Origin: Coriobacteriia bacterium
GTDB lineage: Bacteria; Actinomycetota; Coriobacteriia; Anaerosomatales; Anaerosomataceae
Direction: 5' to 3'
Assembly: GCA_016938135.1 (NCBI GenBank)
Contig: JAFGVD010000003.1
Coordinates: 62,001-126,000 of the forward strand
Length of the DNA: 64,000 bases
This document shows, piece after piece, positions 53,578 to 61,261 of this stretch. The notes beneath the pieces were generated by a model. The model did no database searches. It was not told the origin of the DNA and saw only the letters and a program-made list of their open reading frames with translations. Position numbers and translations under genes: made by a program. The first letter of the stretch is position 1; every line of letters starts with the position of its first letter.

Positions 53578-54714
53578 ATGGTTTCGCGCAGAGGATTCAT
53601 AGCGGCAGGGCTGGGTACGGTGGGTTTGATCGCCGTGGGCGGCGGGCTGATTAAGGCGGCTGAGAATGGTGTCTTTTCAGTAGGCGAGGGGGCTGCATTC
53701 GAGGCGTGGAACGCGCCGCTGGATGGCATCGAAGGCACAGCTGCGGCCGCTGTACTCGCCGCAAGTTCCCACAACACACAGCCGTGGTCGTTCCGCGTCC
53801 GCGAGGACGGCATCGACGTGCTCGGCGACATGAGTCGGCTGATGGGCCTGGCCGATGCGCGTCTGCGCGAACTGCATATCTCTCTAGGATGTGCGCTTGA
53901 GAACATTGCCGTGGCAGCCGCGGCGCAGGGACTGGTCGCGAACGTGGAGTATATATGGCGGACCAAAGATCACTTTGCGCGCGTGACGTTTGTGGAGGGC
54001 GAGACCGATCCGCAGTTGGCTTCCCTGGCCGAGCAGATTCCTCTCCGCCGCACTAATCGCGGGGCGTATGACACTGAGCGCGGGATCGGAGCCGCAGAGC
54101 TTAAGGCTCTGGGCGATGGACTCCCGGGTGAGCTTGACCTGCAGTGGCTGATCTCGGCAGATGACCGCGCGTGGTTCGGTGATCTGGTAGTGCAGGCGAC
54201 AGAGGAGCATGTTGCAGATGTCGACGTGCAGCGTGACAGCCACGCGTGGTATCGCATGACGCGTCAGGAAGTCGACGAGTACCGGGACGGTATCACGGTC
54301 GACGGTGCAGCTGCGGGCGTGGTGGGCACGACGTTTCTCAAGCTCTTCCCACCCACGCCCGACCGGTTCGATGAGCAGTGGTCGAAGGTCACAAGCGACA
54401 TCCACTGTGCGACCGCACCGGCGTACGGGTTCATAGTCGCTCCATCCGTCGATGACCACAGGGCCTGGGTTCAGACCGGTCGTGTGTACCAGCGCATGAA
54501 CCTGACGGCGACGGCGCTCGGAATTGCCATGCACCCGTTGTCTCAGCCGCTCACCATCAGGGACCGTGACCTTGCGCAAGGCGGGCGCAATGAGTACGCG
54601 AACACGCTTGAGGAGTGGGCCGCCGGCGAGGTAGTACTTGCGTTCCGTGTGGGCTATCCGCTGGTCGACGTCACGGCCAGCCCGCGTAGGCCGCTCGACG
54701 CCGCTTTGGCGTAG
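53578..54714 (+). CDS. Acg family FMN-binding oxidoreductase with a Tat signal
   Basis: A 378-residue protein of the Acg family (a divergent nitroreductase relative known from mycobacterial dormancy genes). The N-terminus VSRRGFIAAGLGTVGLIAVGGGLI is a twin-arginine signal (SRRGF), so a folded, cofactor-bound protein would be exported. The family pattern SSHNTQPWSFRV and the C-terminal half MNLTATALGIAMHPLSQPL are visible. Mycobacterial Acg lacks enzyme activity and may sequester flavin; whether this one is active is unknown. The upstream operators and the following TetR suggest induction by a small molecule. Confidence 0.88.
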   Translation: MVSRRGFIAAGLGTVGLIAVGGGLIKAAENGVFSVGEGAAFEAWNAPLDGIEGTAAAAVLAASSHNTQPWSFRVREDGIDVLGDMSRLMGLADARLRELHISLGCALENIAVAAAAQGLVANVEYIWRTKDHFARVTFVEGETDPQLASLAEQIPLRRTNRGAYDTERGIGAAELKALGDGLPGELDLQWLISADDRAWFGDLVVQATEEHVADVDVQRDSHAWYRMTRQEVDEYRDGITVDGAAAGVVGTTFLKLFPPTPDRFDEQWSKVTSDIHCATAPAYGFIVAPSVDDHRAWVQTGRVYQRMNLTATALGIAMHPLSQPLTIRDRDLAQGGRNEYANTLEEWAAGEVVLAFRVGYPLVDVTASPRRPLDAALA

Positions 54715-54778
54715 CAGGCGATTGACCGGGTGCGCTAGAGCTTGCACTCTATAGACGGACGACGGAAGGGAGGGTGAG

Positions 54779-55417
54779 ATGGCAGGGGCTGGAACACGTG
54801 AGCGGATCGTCGATGCGGCAATCGCGATGTTCAACGAGCGCGGTACGCGAGCGATTAGCACTAATCATATCGCCGAGGCGTGCGGTATCAGCCCCGGCAA
54901 CCTCTACTACCACTTCCGCAACAAGGAGGAGATCGTTCTGGCCGCCTACGAGCGGGCGCTAACAGACTACGACGCGATGTGGGATCGGGCCGGGTTCGCC
55001 GTCCCCACTCCTGATGCAGTGATCGATCTCATGGAGGATACCTTCAAGGTCGAGTGGCGCTACCGCTTCTTCCAGCGTGAGGCGGCCGCACTCGTACAGG
55101 CCGATGAAGTGCTGGCCGAGAAGTACCGCGGAGTCCAGCTGCAGCGGTTGGTCATGCTTCGCGCGCTCGTTGACGAGTGGGTGGCTGCGGGCGTACTGGT
55201 GGACCTTGATGACGAGCAGCGAGAGGATATCGTCACGGCCACGTATGTCCTTGGCGAAAGCTGGGTGGGGTGGCTTGAATCGATGGGTCACTCGGACGAT
55301 GAGTCTCAATTCCACAGGGGGGTGCGTTTGCTGCGCGGGGTCGTGAAGCCCTACCTGGTTGCTACAGCGGCTGTTCATGCAACGGAGGACCAACCAGGCG
55401 GAGGACTCAATGGGTGA
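54779..55417 (+). CDS. TetR family transcriptional regulator
   Basis: A 212-residue TetR regulator with HTH TRERIVDAAIAMFNERGTRAISTNHIAEACGISPGNLYYHFRNKEEIVLAAYERAL. The ATG at 54779 follows GGGAGGG. It overlaps the following small membrane protein gene by eight bases. The dyads at 53517-53551 are its likely binding sites. The ligand domain is not informative. Confidence 0.95.
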   Translation: MAGAGTRERIVDAAIAMFNERGTRAISTNHIAEACGISPGNLYYHFRNKEEIVLAAYERALTDYDAMWDRAGFAVPTPDAVIDLMEDTFKVEWRYRFFQREAAALVQADEVLAEKYRGVQLQRLVMLRALVDEWVAAGVLVDLDDEQREDIVTATYVLGESWVGWLESMGHSDDESQFHRGVRLLRGVVKPYLVATAAVHATEDQPGGGLNG

Positions 55418-55586
55418 GAAGAAGCGTGAAGATCAGAATTGGGTCGCGTTCATAGCGATAGGCATGATGTTCATCGTCCTGGGTATGACTCAGCACACCT
55501 CGGCCTTCTACTTCGTTGGCATCACGTTCCTGCTTGTGGCGCTCACGCAGAAGGCGTCTGCGAACAAGAAGGACGATGAGGAGTAG
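55410..55586 (+). CDS. Small membrane protein of 58 residues
   Basis: MGEKKREDQN followed by two hydrophobic segments (WVAFIAIGMMFIVLGMT and AFYFVGITFLLVALT) and a charged KASANKKDDEE tail. The ATG at 55410 follows GGAGGA and lies inside the TetR stop region. The hairpin-like two-helix layout with charged ends is typical of small orphan membrane proteins. No family recognised. Confidence 0.75.
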   Translation: MGEKKREDQNWVAFIAIGMMFIVLGMTQHTSAFYFVGITFLLVALTQKASANKKDDEE

Positions 55587-55590
55587 CCCT

Positions 55591-56388
55591 GTGGAGTCCG
55601 CTGCAGTGCTTCCCAACAGCTATGAGGTCATCGAGGCGCGTGCGGCCGCTGGCTCCGTGTCCTCCCGCAGCGTCTGGGGCATGCTCGCGCTCCGTCCCGC
55701 CCTTGCACTCAGCTTCCAGCTGCTTTTTACCGCGGCGTACGCGGCATCCGGAGCGGCCGATCCGTGGCGTGCCGCCGCTGACTGGTGGCTTGGCAGCTTC
55801 GCGCTTGGCGAGCTCATCAACTTCTGGCTGCTTGTTCGTCTCGCACATCGCGAAGGGCTTCGCTACCGCGATCTTCTCGGCATCAAGAGGGGCGAAGGCA
55901 AGCGAGACGCGCTATGGGTCGTGGTCGCGCTCGTCGTGAGCGGTCCGCTTGGATTCTTGCCCAATATCTTGCTTGGCGGAGCGCTGTGGGGCAGTGCACA
56001 AGCGGGCGCGGACCTGATGTTTCGCGCGCTTCCTGTGGCGGGTGCCTGGGCGATTCTGATCGGCTTCCCCCTGGTGCACGCGCTTACCGAGCTGCCCACC
56101 TACTTCGGATACGTCATGCCGCGGCTGCAGGCGCTCACGGGTCGACGGCTGCGGCCTGCGCTTGTGTGCGCGGTCGTGCTCTCCACGCAACATGTGTTCT
56201 TGCCGCTGCTTTTCGACTGGCGCTTCATCGTGTATCGGCTGCTGATGTTCCTGCCGTTCGCTCTCTGGCTGGCGTGGGTCGTGGACAGGCGTCCGACGAC
56301 GCTTCGCTATCTCGCTATAGCGCACTACTTCCTGGACTTCCAGTTGCCGGTGTTCGTGCTGCTGGCGTCCCTCTCGGCGGCGGGCTGA
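55591..56388 (+). CDS. Polytopic membrane protein, distantly CPBP-like
   Basis: A 265-residue membrane protein with about seven or eight helices. The segment HALTELPTYFGYVMPRLQALTGRRLRPAL is placed like the EExxxR motif of CPBP (Abi/Rce1-like) intramembrane proteases, followed by a membrane His (STQHVFLPLLF). The key Glu pair is reduced to TELPTYFGY, so catalysis is doubtful. The GTG at 55591 follows GAGGAG. Treat as unknown membrane protein with weak CPBP similarity. Confidence 0.7.
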   Translation: MESAAVLPNSYEVIEARAAAGSVSSRSVWGMLALRPALALSFQLLFTAAYAASGAADPWRAAADWWLGSFALGELINFWLLVRLAHREGLRYRDLLGIKRGEGKRDALWVVVALVVSGPLGFLPNILLGGALWGSAQAGADLMFRALPVAGAWAILIGFPLVHALTELPTYFGYVMPRLQALTGRRLRPALVCAVVLSTQHVFLPLLFDWRFIVYRLLMFLPFALWLAWVVDRRPTTLRYLAIAHYFLDFQLPVFVLLASLSAAG

Positions 56389-56389
56389 A

Positions 56390-56815
56390 ATGGAGCGTGA
56401 GATGAGCAGCGTTCCAGCACCTGATCCCCTCGCCCAGAACTGGGAGCTCTGCCATACCTGCGGAGGACTGTGCTGCGCGCTCTATCTTGCGCACGACGAG
56501 AACGGCGACTACATAGGCGACGAGTGGCTTCCGGCATACATCGAGCAATGGCTGGGGAGGTTTGAGACCAGCGGCGCGCTTGTTCGCGACGGCGACCGCT
56601 ACGTTGCGGGTGTTCACGGCATCCAGCCGTACCACGATCCACGCCTCAGCCACCTGCCCGCGCCTGTGGGTGAGGCGTATCGCGCCGGACTGCCGGAGTG
56701 GGTGGACGTGCGCAAGTGCCAGTTCTGTCACCCCGAGCTCGGGTGCCAGCTGCCGCACGAGTATCGCCCGCCCATTTGCGATGAATACCGGTGCGAGCTC
56801 TGGGCTGACGGGTAG
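56390..56815 (+). CDS. Cys-rich zinc/iron-chelating (YkgJ-like) protein
   Basis: A 141-residue protein. The N-terminal CHTCGGLCCALYLAHDE and the C-terminal CQFCHPELGCQLPHEYRPPICDEYRC give nine Cys and several His, in the style of YkgJ-type zinc/iron-chelating domains. It starts two bases after the membrane protein gene. Function unknown; metal binding is firm from the pattern. Confidence 0.82.
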   Translation: MEREMSSVPAPDPLAQNWELCHTCGGLCCALYLAHDENGDYIGDEWLPAYIEQWLGRFETSGALVRDGDRYVAGVHGIQPYHDPRLSHLPAPVGEAYRAGLPEWVDVRKCQFCHPELGCQLPHEYRPPICDEYRCELWADG

Positions 56816-56874
56816 CGTCGGCGTACGACTGCACGCATAATCACACAGTCAGGTAATCGAGATAGGAGACGTAC

Positions 56875-57153
56875 ATGACCACTGCATCCGCCCGCCACAT
56901 CCTGGTGGCCTCGGAAGAACAGGCCAACGACCTCAAGCAGCAGATCGCCGATGGCACCGATTTTGCCGAGATAGCCCGCCAGTTCTCATCGTGCCCGTCC
57001 GGCCGCAATGGTGGCGACCTGGGTGAGTTCATGCCCGGACAGATGGTCAAGGAGTTCAACGACGTCTGCTTCAACGAAGAGGTCGGCGTGGTTCACGGCC
57101 CCGTGAAGACGCAGTTCGGTTACCACCTCATCGAGGTCACGAAGCGCGGGTAA
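56875..57153 (+). CDS. Parvulin-type peptidyl-prolyl isomerase
   Basis: A 92-residue single parvulin domain: ARHILVASEEQANDLKQQIADGTDFAEIARQFSSCPSGRNGGDLGEFMPGQMVKEFNDVCFNEEVGVVHGPVKTQFGYHLIEV. All canonical positions (HIL, SCPSGRNGGDLG, GYHLI) are present. No signal peptide is seen, so it is cytoplasmic, like E. coli PpiC. It has its own SD (AGGAG) and is probably monocistronic. Confidence 0.95.
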   Translation: MTTASARHILVASEEQANDLKQQIADGTDFAEIARQFSSCPSGRNGGDLGEFMPGQMVKEFNDVCFNEEVGVVHGPVKTQFGYHLIEVTKRG

Positions 57154-57162
57154 CCCGGTTTT

Positions 57163-57516
57163 TCATCCCCGGGCCGGGTAGAGCTTCTCGGCAGGGAGGG
57201 CTAGTTTCTCCAGCCACATCGCACGCAGCTCAGCGAGGTCCTCAGAGGCATCGTCATCAGGACCATCTGTGGCGTCCAGGGTGTCGAGCACCTCGAACGT
57301 GAAAGCGGTCTCGCCGAGACGGTCCCAGTCAGCCTGCAACGCGCGGGACGGGTGTGAGCCGTTCTCAAGCGTGAAGCGCTCCCGGTTGAGTCGGCCAGGG
57401 GCGTTGAGGCTTGCACCGATCAGTACCTTGTCGTCCGCAGTGTTTCGGACCGCCCATACACCCATGGGCGGTCCGTTCTCTTTGTATGCGCGGATCATGG
57501 CCTTGCGATCCATCAC
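57163..57516 (-). CDS. GIY-YIG-like protein, divergent
   Basis: A 117-residue protein: MGVWAVRNTADDKVLIGASLNAPGRLNRERFTLENGSHPSRALQADWDRLGETAFTFEVLDTL. This resembles a small bacterial GIY-YIG-related family in which GIY is replaced (GVW) and YIG by LIG, with conserved Arg and a late Glu. Nuclease activity is uncertain. It is convergent with the parvulin gene. Its N-terminus has two adjacent ATG codons. Confidence 0.75.
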   Translation of the reverse strand: MMDRKAMIRAYKENGPPMGVWAVRNTADDKVLIGASLNAPGRLNRERFTLENGSHPSRALQADWDRLGETAFTFEVLDTLDATDGPDDDASEDLAELRAMWLEKLALPAEKLYPARG

Positions 57517-57529
57517 GCCTCACCTCCTG

Positions 57530-58819
57530 CTAGGCAATACTACCCTGTACACACGGCGGTGTGAGGCTGGTCTCTTTGCTTGTCAGCGCCGGTTGCTTCA
57601 TCAGCACGAGCAGGGCAAGTGCCGCGAAGCCGGCGGCTGCGCCGATGAAGAGCGCCGTCGGAGAGAACCGTATGATGACGCCCGCTACCGCCTGGGACAC
57701 CGGCATGAGGCCGACCATCGCAAGCATGATGAGCGACATCACGCGGCCCAGAAACCCGGGCGCGGTCATGCGCTGGAGCGAAGTCATGAACACGATCGAC
57801 GCATAGCCGTTGGCAAGTCCCGCAAGCGCCATCGCCCCGGCAATGACCCACGTGTTGTTCACGAAGGCAAGGATCCCCACGCTGATCCCGAACGCGACCA
57901 TGAGCACGAAGACGAGCTTGGCGAAGTGCTTGTCGTCCAGGCGGGGGAGCATGGCCACGCACAGCATGCCAACCAGTGAGCCCATACCGGATGCGCCAAG
58001 GATCATTCCCAGCGCCGCGGCGCCGCCGGGGAGCCGGTCCTGGGCGATCACCGGGAGTCCCACGAACATCGGACCCGCGATGAGGAAGTTCGCGGCCGCA
58101 AGGACGAACACCACCCAGCGGATCGTGTCGCTGTTCCAGGCGTAGCGCAGCCCGGAGATGACGTCGGCCAGCGGGTGCGAACTGCGATCAGCGTTGAGGG
58201 CGGGGAGCTTGCGCACATACATCAGACACAACGCCGAGAGAAGGAAGGAGAGCGCATCTACCACGAACGCCGCTCCGATTCCCGTAAGCGAGGCGGTCTG
58301 CTCGGCGCCTGTCCCTGCGTTCACGCCGAACGCTGCGATCACCACACCTGCCACCACCGGACCGAGAAAGCCCGCGAGCTGGTTGCTGCCCATCATGAGC
58401 GAGTTGCCGGCCTCGAGCTGGCTGTCCTCAAGGAGGCGCGGGAGGGTGGCCTCGGCAGCGGGCATGAAGAACCCGCTCACGATGCCGAACAGCGCGGCAA
58501 GCACGTAGACCATCCACATCTGTGCCGCTCCGGAGAGGATCGCCGCTGCCAGGCCGGCGGTGACCAGGAAGCGCAGCACGTCAGAGACAAGCATGATGGT
58601 GCGCGGAGAGTGCCGGTCGGCCCAGGCACCACCTACGAGCATGAGGAGCGCGCGAGGCACCCCTGCGACGGCAAGCACCAGACCGAGCTGCAGCGGATCA
58701 TGTGTGAGCGTGAGCACGAGCCACGGCAGGGCTATGAGGTGGAACTGGTCACCGATATGGCTGACAGCCTGTCCCACGAACAGCCGCCAGTAGTCGCGTG
58801 TCTTCAGTACGGAAAGCAT
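57530..58819 (-). CDS. MFS transporter (DHA3-like drug-efflux type)
   Basis: A 429-residue transporter with twelve helices. The opening LKTRDYWRLFVGQAVSHIGDQFHLIALPWLVLTLTHDPLQLGLVLAVAGVPRALLMLVGGAWADRHSPRTIM and the DRHSPR motif A mark the MFS DHA3/MefA-like exporter branch. It is preceded by a large operator (58837-58882) and a remnant of a TetR gene, suggesting its regulator has been lost. The start ATG at 58819 has GGAGG upstream. Confidence 0.92.
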   Translation of the reverse strand: MLSVLKTRDYWRLFVGQAVSHIGDQFHLIALPWLVLTLTHDPLQLGLVLAVAGVPRALLMLVGGAWADRHSPRTIMLVSDVLRFLVTAGLAAAILSGAAQMWMVYVLAALFGIVSGFFMPAAEATLPRLLEDSQLEAGNSLMMGSNQLAGFLGPVVAGVVIAAFGVNAGTGAEQTASLTGIGAAFVVDALSFLLSALCLMYVRKLPALNADRSSHPLADVISGLRYAWNSDTIRWVVFVLAAANFLIAGPMFVGLPVIAQDRLPGGAAALGMILGASGMGSLVGMLCVAMLPRLDDKHFAKLVFVLMVAFGISVGILAFVNNTWVIAGAMALAGLANGYASIVFMTSLQRMTAPGFLGRVMSLIMLAMVGLMPVSQAVAGVIIRFSPTALFIGAAAGFAALALLVLMKQPALTSKETSLTPPCVQGSIA

Positions 58820-58836
58820 GAGGCTCCTCCATTGAC

Positions 58837-58882
58837 GTACACTGTACGATTCCTACATCCGGAACAGTATCGTACGGTGTAC
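58837..58882 (-). promoter_or_regulatory. Large inverted-repeat operator upstream of the MFS gene
   Basis: GTACACTGTACGAT and ATCGTACGGTGTAC are inverted copies with one mismatch, separated by 18 bases. Each arm is itself partly palindromic (GTAC...GTAC). The shape fits a site for two dimers of a TetR- or MarR-type repressor. Confidence 0.75.
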
Positions 58883-58920
58883 GGTGATGTCAAGAGGCCG
58901 ACACAAGTCATTCTCGGCAG

Positions 58921-59070
58921 CTAGTGACCGAGTGAGTCGTCAACCCGCGCGATGATGGCTTCAACGGCGAAATCGATGACCTCGTCGTATCCGCGCAGCA
59001 CCTGTCCGGTCTCGATGACCTGATGGATAGAGGGGAAGCGGTCAGCAGGGAGCGCGAGGAGATCGTTCAT
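58921..59070 (-). pseudogene. Remnant: C-terminal end of a TetR-type regulator
   Basis: The last 49 codons (MNDLLALPADRFPSIHQVIETGQVLRGYDEVIDFAVEAIIARVDDSLGH) have the sequence style of the C-terminal end of TetR regulators with the (D/E)VIDF(A/G)xEAIIAR pattern. Upstream in the same frame there is unrelated low-complexity sequence and no HTH, so only the tail is left. It sits directly upstream of the MFS gene and its operator, where the regulator would be expected. Confidence 0.6.
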
Positions 59071-59142
59071 CTGTTCGTCTTCCGAGTAGGGCGTGCGGCT
59101 CTGTGCTCCCCAGGCGCGTTGGGGTGCGCGAGCACTACCGGA

Positions 59143-59309
59143 ATGCCTGCCGAGTGGGCCACGCTTCCCACGCTTGTGATGTGGCCGATCCTCGGCGTCA
59201 TCTACTACCGCCTTGCGCGGCGCGAAGAACATGCGCGGTGAGTTCGGGACGGCATATGACCGGTACGCCCGTGCGACGGGGATGTTCCTGCCCACCAAGG
59301 TGTTCTCGA
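59143..59309 (+). pseudogene. Remnant: isoprenylcysteine carboxyl methyltransferase-like, frameshifted
   Basis: In one frame MPAEWATLPTLVMWPILGVIYYRLARREEHAR and, after a shift near 59240, GEFGTAYDRYARATGMFLPT. Joined, this is the C-terminal end of bacterial ICMT/DUF1295-like methyltransferases (MWPxL...YYRLARREE...EFGxxYxxYxxxTxxFxP). The N-terminal part is missing. A clear degenerate fragment. Confidence 0.65.
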
Positions 59310-59369
59310 AGGCGGCCGCCGTCTCCGTGCCGAGACGCCCCCGGCTGTTACCGTCGGTCATGTGCGCTG

Positions 59370-59600
59370 ATGGCTGCGGCCCCGACACCGCTGAGCCCGT
59401 TGAGCCGGCTCGCCGAGGCGCTTCTCGGCGACCGGCTGGGCGCGGGAGTCTACCGTGACTGGGTAACCTCGCTCGGGTTGAGGGGTGACGAGCGTGTTCT
59501 TGAAGTCGGATGTGGGGCGGGTGCGTGCGCACGGCATCTGGCGGACAGCGTCTACTGCGTGAGCAGCTTCTTGCGCGCTAGTCGCCGGTTTCGTCGATGA
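59370..59600 (+). pseudogene. Remnant: N-terminal end of a SAM-dependent methyltransferase
   Basis: MAAAPTPLSPLSRLAEALLGDRLGAGVYRDWVTSLGLRGDERVLEVGCGAGACARHLAD contains methyltransferase motif I (VLEVGCGAG). After about 60 residues the family similarity stops and the frame runs into the oppositely oriented YegP-like gene. Together with the ICMT and TetR remnants it marks a decayed block. Confidence 0.6.
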
Positions 59601-59916
59601 TGGGCGAGTCGGGGCCGTTGGCCTTCACAGACTCGATCCCGTGCTCCATCGCAGAGGCTGACGAGTACATCTGGCTCTGCCCGATGATCTGCGTGTTGGC
59701 GGCCTTGAGCACGAAGTACGGCCGGCCGTCCTTGGCTTCTCGGCGATCGTAGCGCTCGTCCAGTGCAGAGTTCACGCGTACCGACTCGATACCGTGTTTG
59801 GCCGCCTCTTTGGACGAGTATGCTTCGCTGGTGAGGATCGTCTGCCCGTTGCCGGCCTTGAGGTTGAAGCGGAAGTGCTCCTTGGCGGCGCCTGTCAGTA
59901 CGTATGCGGGATACAT
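59578..59916 (-). CDS. YegP family (DUF1508) protein, two repeats
   Basis: A 112-residue protein with two DUF1508 units: FRFNLKAGNGQTILTSEAYSSKEAAKHGIESVRVNS and YFVLKAANTQIIGQSQMYSSASAMEHGIESVKANG. This is the usual two-repeat YegP architecture. Function not known. It borders the decayed block but looks intact: start ATG with a GGAGG sequence upstream. Confidence 0.93.
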   Translation of the reverse strand: MYPAYVLTGAAKEHFRFNLKAGNGQTILTSEAYSSKEAAKHGIESVRVNSALDERYDRREAKDGRPYFVLKAANTQIIGQSQMYSSASAMEHGIESVKANGPDSPIIDETGD

Positions 59917-59963
59917 CGTGCCTCCTTGTCATTGGTGCCCGTGTTCATTACATACCCCTGCCC

Positions 59964-60467
59964 CTATGCCCATATCGTCCCGAACACCTCGAAGACGAAC
60001 AGCAGGTAGTAGATTGAGACCCCTGTCATGATCGCGCCGGCGACAAGATCGATCTGGCGCTGGTAGCGGATGAGGCCGTCGATGATGACCCGGCTTCCGG
60101 CGCGGGTGATGAGCGAAAGCACCAGTAGCGGGGTGGCGATGCCCAGCCCGAACGCAAGGAAGTTGGCCATGTTGGCGGTGAAGTCGCCAACCGTTGCGGC
60201 GCGGGTGAAGAAGAACGCGATCAGCGCGGGGTTACAGGGTATGACGATCGCACCGAACATGAAGCCGTAGATCACAGAGCCCAGGACAGGGTTCTTGGGC
60301 AGTATCGGCCGGACCTTGCGCTTGGGTGTCTTCCCCAGCATCAAGAAGATGCCGGCGATGGCCAGTACGCCGAAAGCCACCGGAGACACGACTTCGATGA
60401 CGTCGGATAGCGAGCGCTGCAGCAGGGTCGTGAAGATCAGCCCCAGCACGACCATGAACAGCAGCAC
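59964..60467 (-). pseudogene. 5'-truncated cytochrome c biogenesis protein CcdA
   Basis: About 168 residues with the C-terminal helices of CcdA/DsbD-type thiol-electron transporters: LLFMVVLGLIFTTLLQRSLSDVIEVVSPVAFGVLAIAGIFLML, then GFMFGAIVIPCNPALIAFFFTRAATVGDFTANM. The second redox Pro-Cys is present. The first transmembrane half with its own Pro-Cys is missing: upstream the frame enters the tail of the TlpA-like gene in a different frame, with no SD. A deletion that fused the two genes out of frame is the simplest explanation. Confidence 0.7.
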
Positions 60468-61080
60468 GCCGGCGGCAACCGCTACGCCCAGCCACGCTAG
60501 CGTCCGCGATCGCCGAGAGGATCTCCTCGGCGGATTTCTTGCCGTCCTTCATCAGGTAGGCGTCGGTCTGGTCGGCGTTGATGACGATGAACGGCGCGCC
60601 GGGCGGATTGATGATCGAGGGACCGAACTCCGCCACCAGCGTGTCGGTGAACTCCTTTGGTGATATCGACCATCGCGAACCGGGGATGCTTGCGTGCTCC
60701 TCGGCCCTGGAGACCACCTGCTCGATCGACTCGTTGGGATCGACGTCGATGGACACGACGATCACTTCCGGGTCACCGTCGGACAAGATCTCATCCAGCA
60801 AGACCTGCTGGGAGCGGCAGACGCTTCACCAGACGGCGAACGAGTGAAGAAGCACAGGCGTTCCTTTGAAGTCCGAGAGCCTGTACATCTCACCGGTGAC
60901 CACGTCGGTAAGCTCCGTATCCAGCCAGGCGACCGTTTCAGAAGGCGTTGCCGGTGCACCGGTATCCGGGACGTCCGTCGACGGATCATCGACTGTGGTG
61001 GTGCCGTCGCTCGTGCAGGCGACAAGCGCCATCAGGCACAGCAAGAAGACCGCTATGAGCGTGGACCTGAGGTGCCGCAT
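60232..61080 (-). CDS. TlpA/thioredoxin-like lipoprotein, probable selenoprotein with TGA in the CxxC motif
   Basis: A lipid-anchored thiol-disulphide protein (signal ends in ...LCLMALVAC). The redoxin fold follows: TGEMYRLSDFKGTPVLLHSFAVW-[TGA]-SVCRSQQVLLDEI...VIVVSIDVDPNE...INPPGAPFIVINADQ. TGA at 60828-60826 (codon 85) takes the place of the first Cys of WCxxC, giving UxxC. The track splits the gene into 60826-61080 and 60232-60801, which are in the same frame. A hairpin with loop GGTCT follows the TGA (separate entry). Beyond about residue 200 the frame shadows the ccdA remnant, so the true protein probably ended near 60480 before a fusion. Selenocysteine is strongly supported; whether the gene is still functional is uncertain. 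Confidence 0.8.
60795..60811 (-). promoter_or_regulatory. Candidate bacterial SECIS hairpin of the TlpA-like gene
   Basis: CCAGCA GGTCT TGCTGG: a six-bp stem with loop GGTCT, identical to the apical loop of the E. coli fdhF SECIS. The loop starts 21 bases after the TGA (19 in fdhF). An outer CTC/GAG pair extends the stem after a bulge. Confidence 0.75.
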
Positions 61081-61183
61081 CGTGCTTCCTCCCGCAGGGC
61101 CGAAGCCGTATTCAAGACGTACCCATCAGGGGCGCGCATTATGCGAAGGAGCGCGGCGACGGGCAGCTCATCCAGGGTGAATG

Positions 61184-61222
61184 CAAGTACTTACTTGACT
61201 TTCAAGCGTTCGTATCTACAAT
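61184..61222 (+). promoter_or_regulatory. Promoter and TetR-type operator of the TetR-flavodoxin operon
   Basis: TTGACT (61195-61200) and TACAAT (61217-61222) are separated by 16 bases. CAAGTACTTACTTG (61184-61197), a perfect 14-base dyad, overlaps the -35 box. A related GCAAGTATGTGCTTAC lies just after the -10 box. Confidence 0.75.
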
Positions 61223-61261
61223 GCAAGTATGTGCTTACAAACAACACTGATAGGAGCACGT

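Noticed and set aside
60232-60801. Separate protein starting at the TTG at 60801
   Set aside because: It is in the same frame as 60826-61080, starts in the middle of the thioredoxin fold and has no SD.
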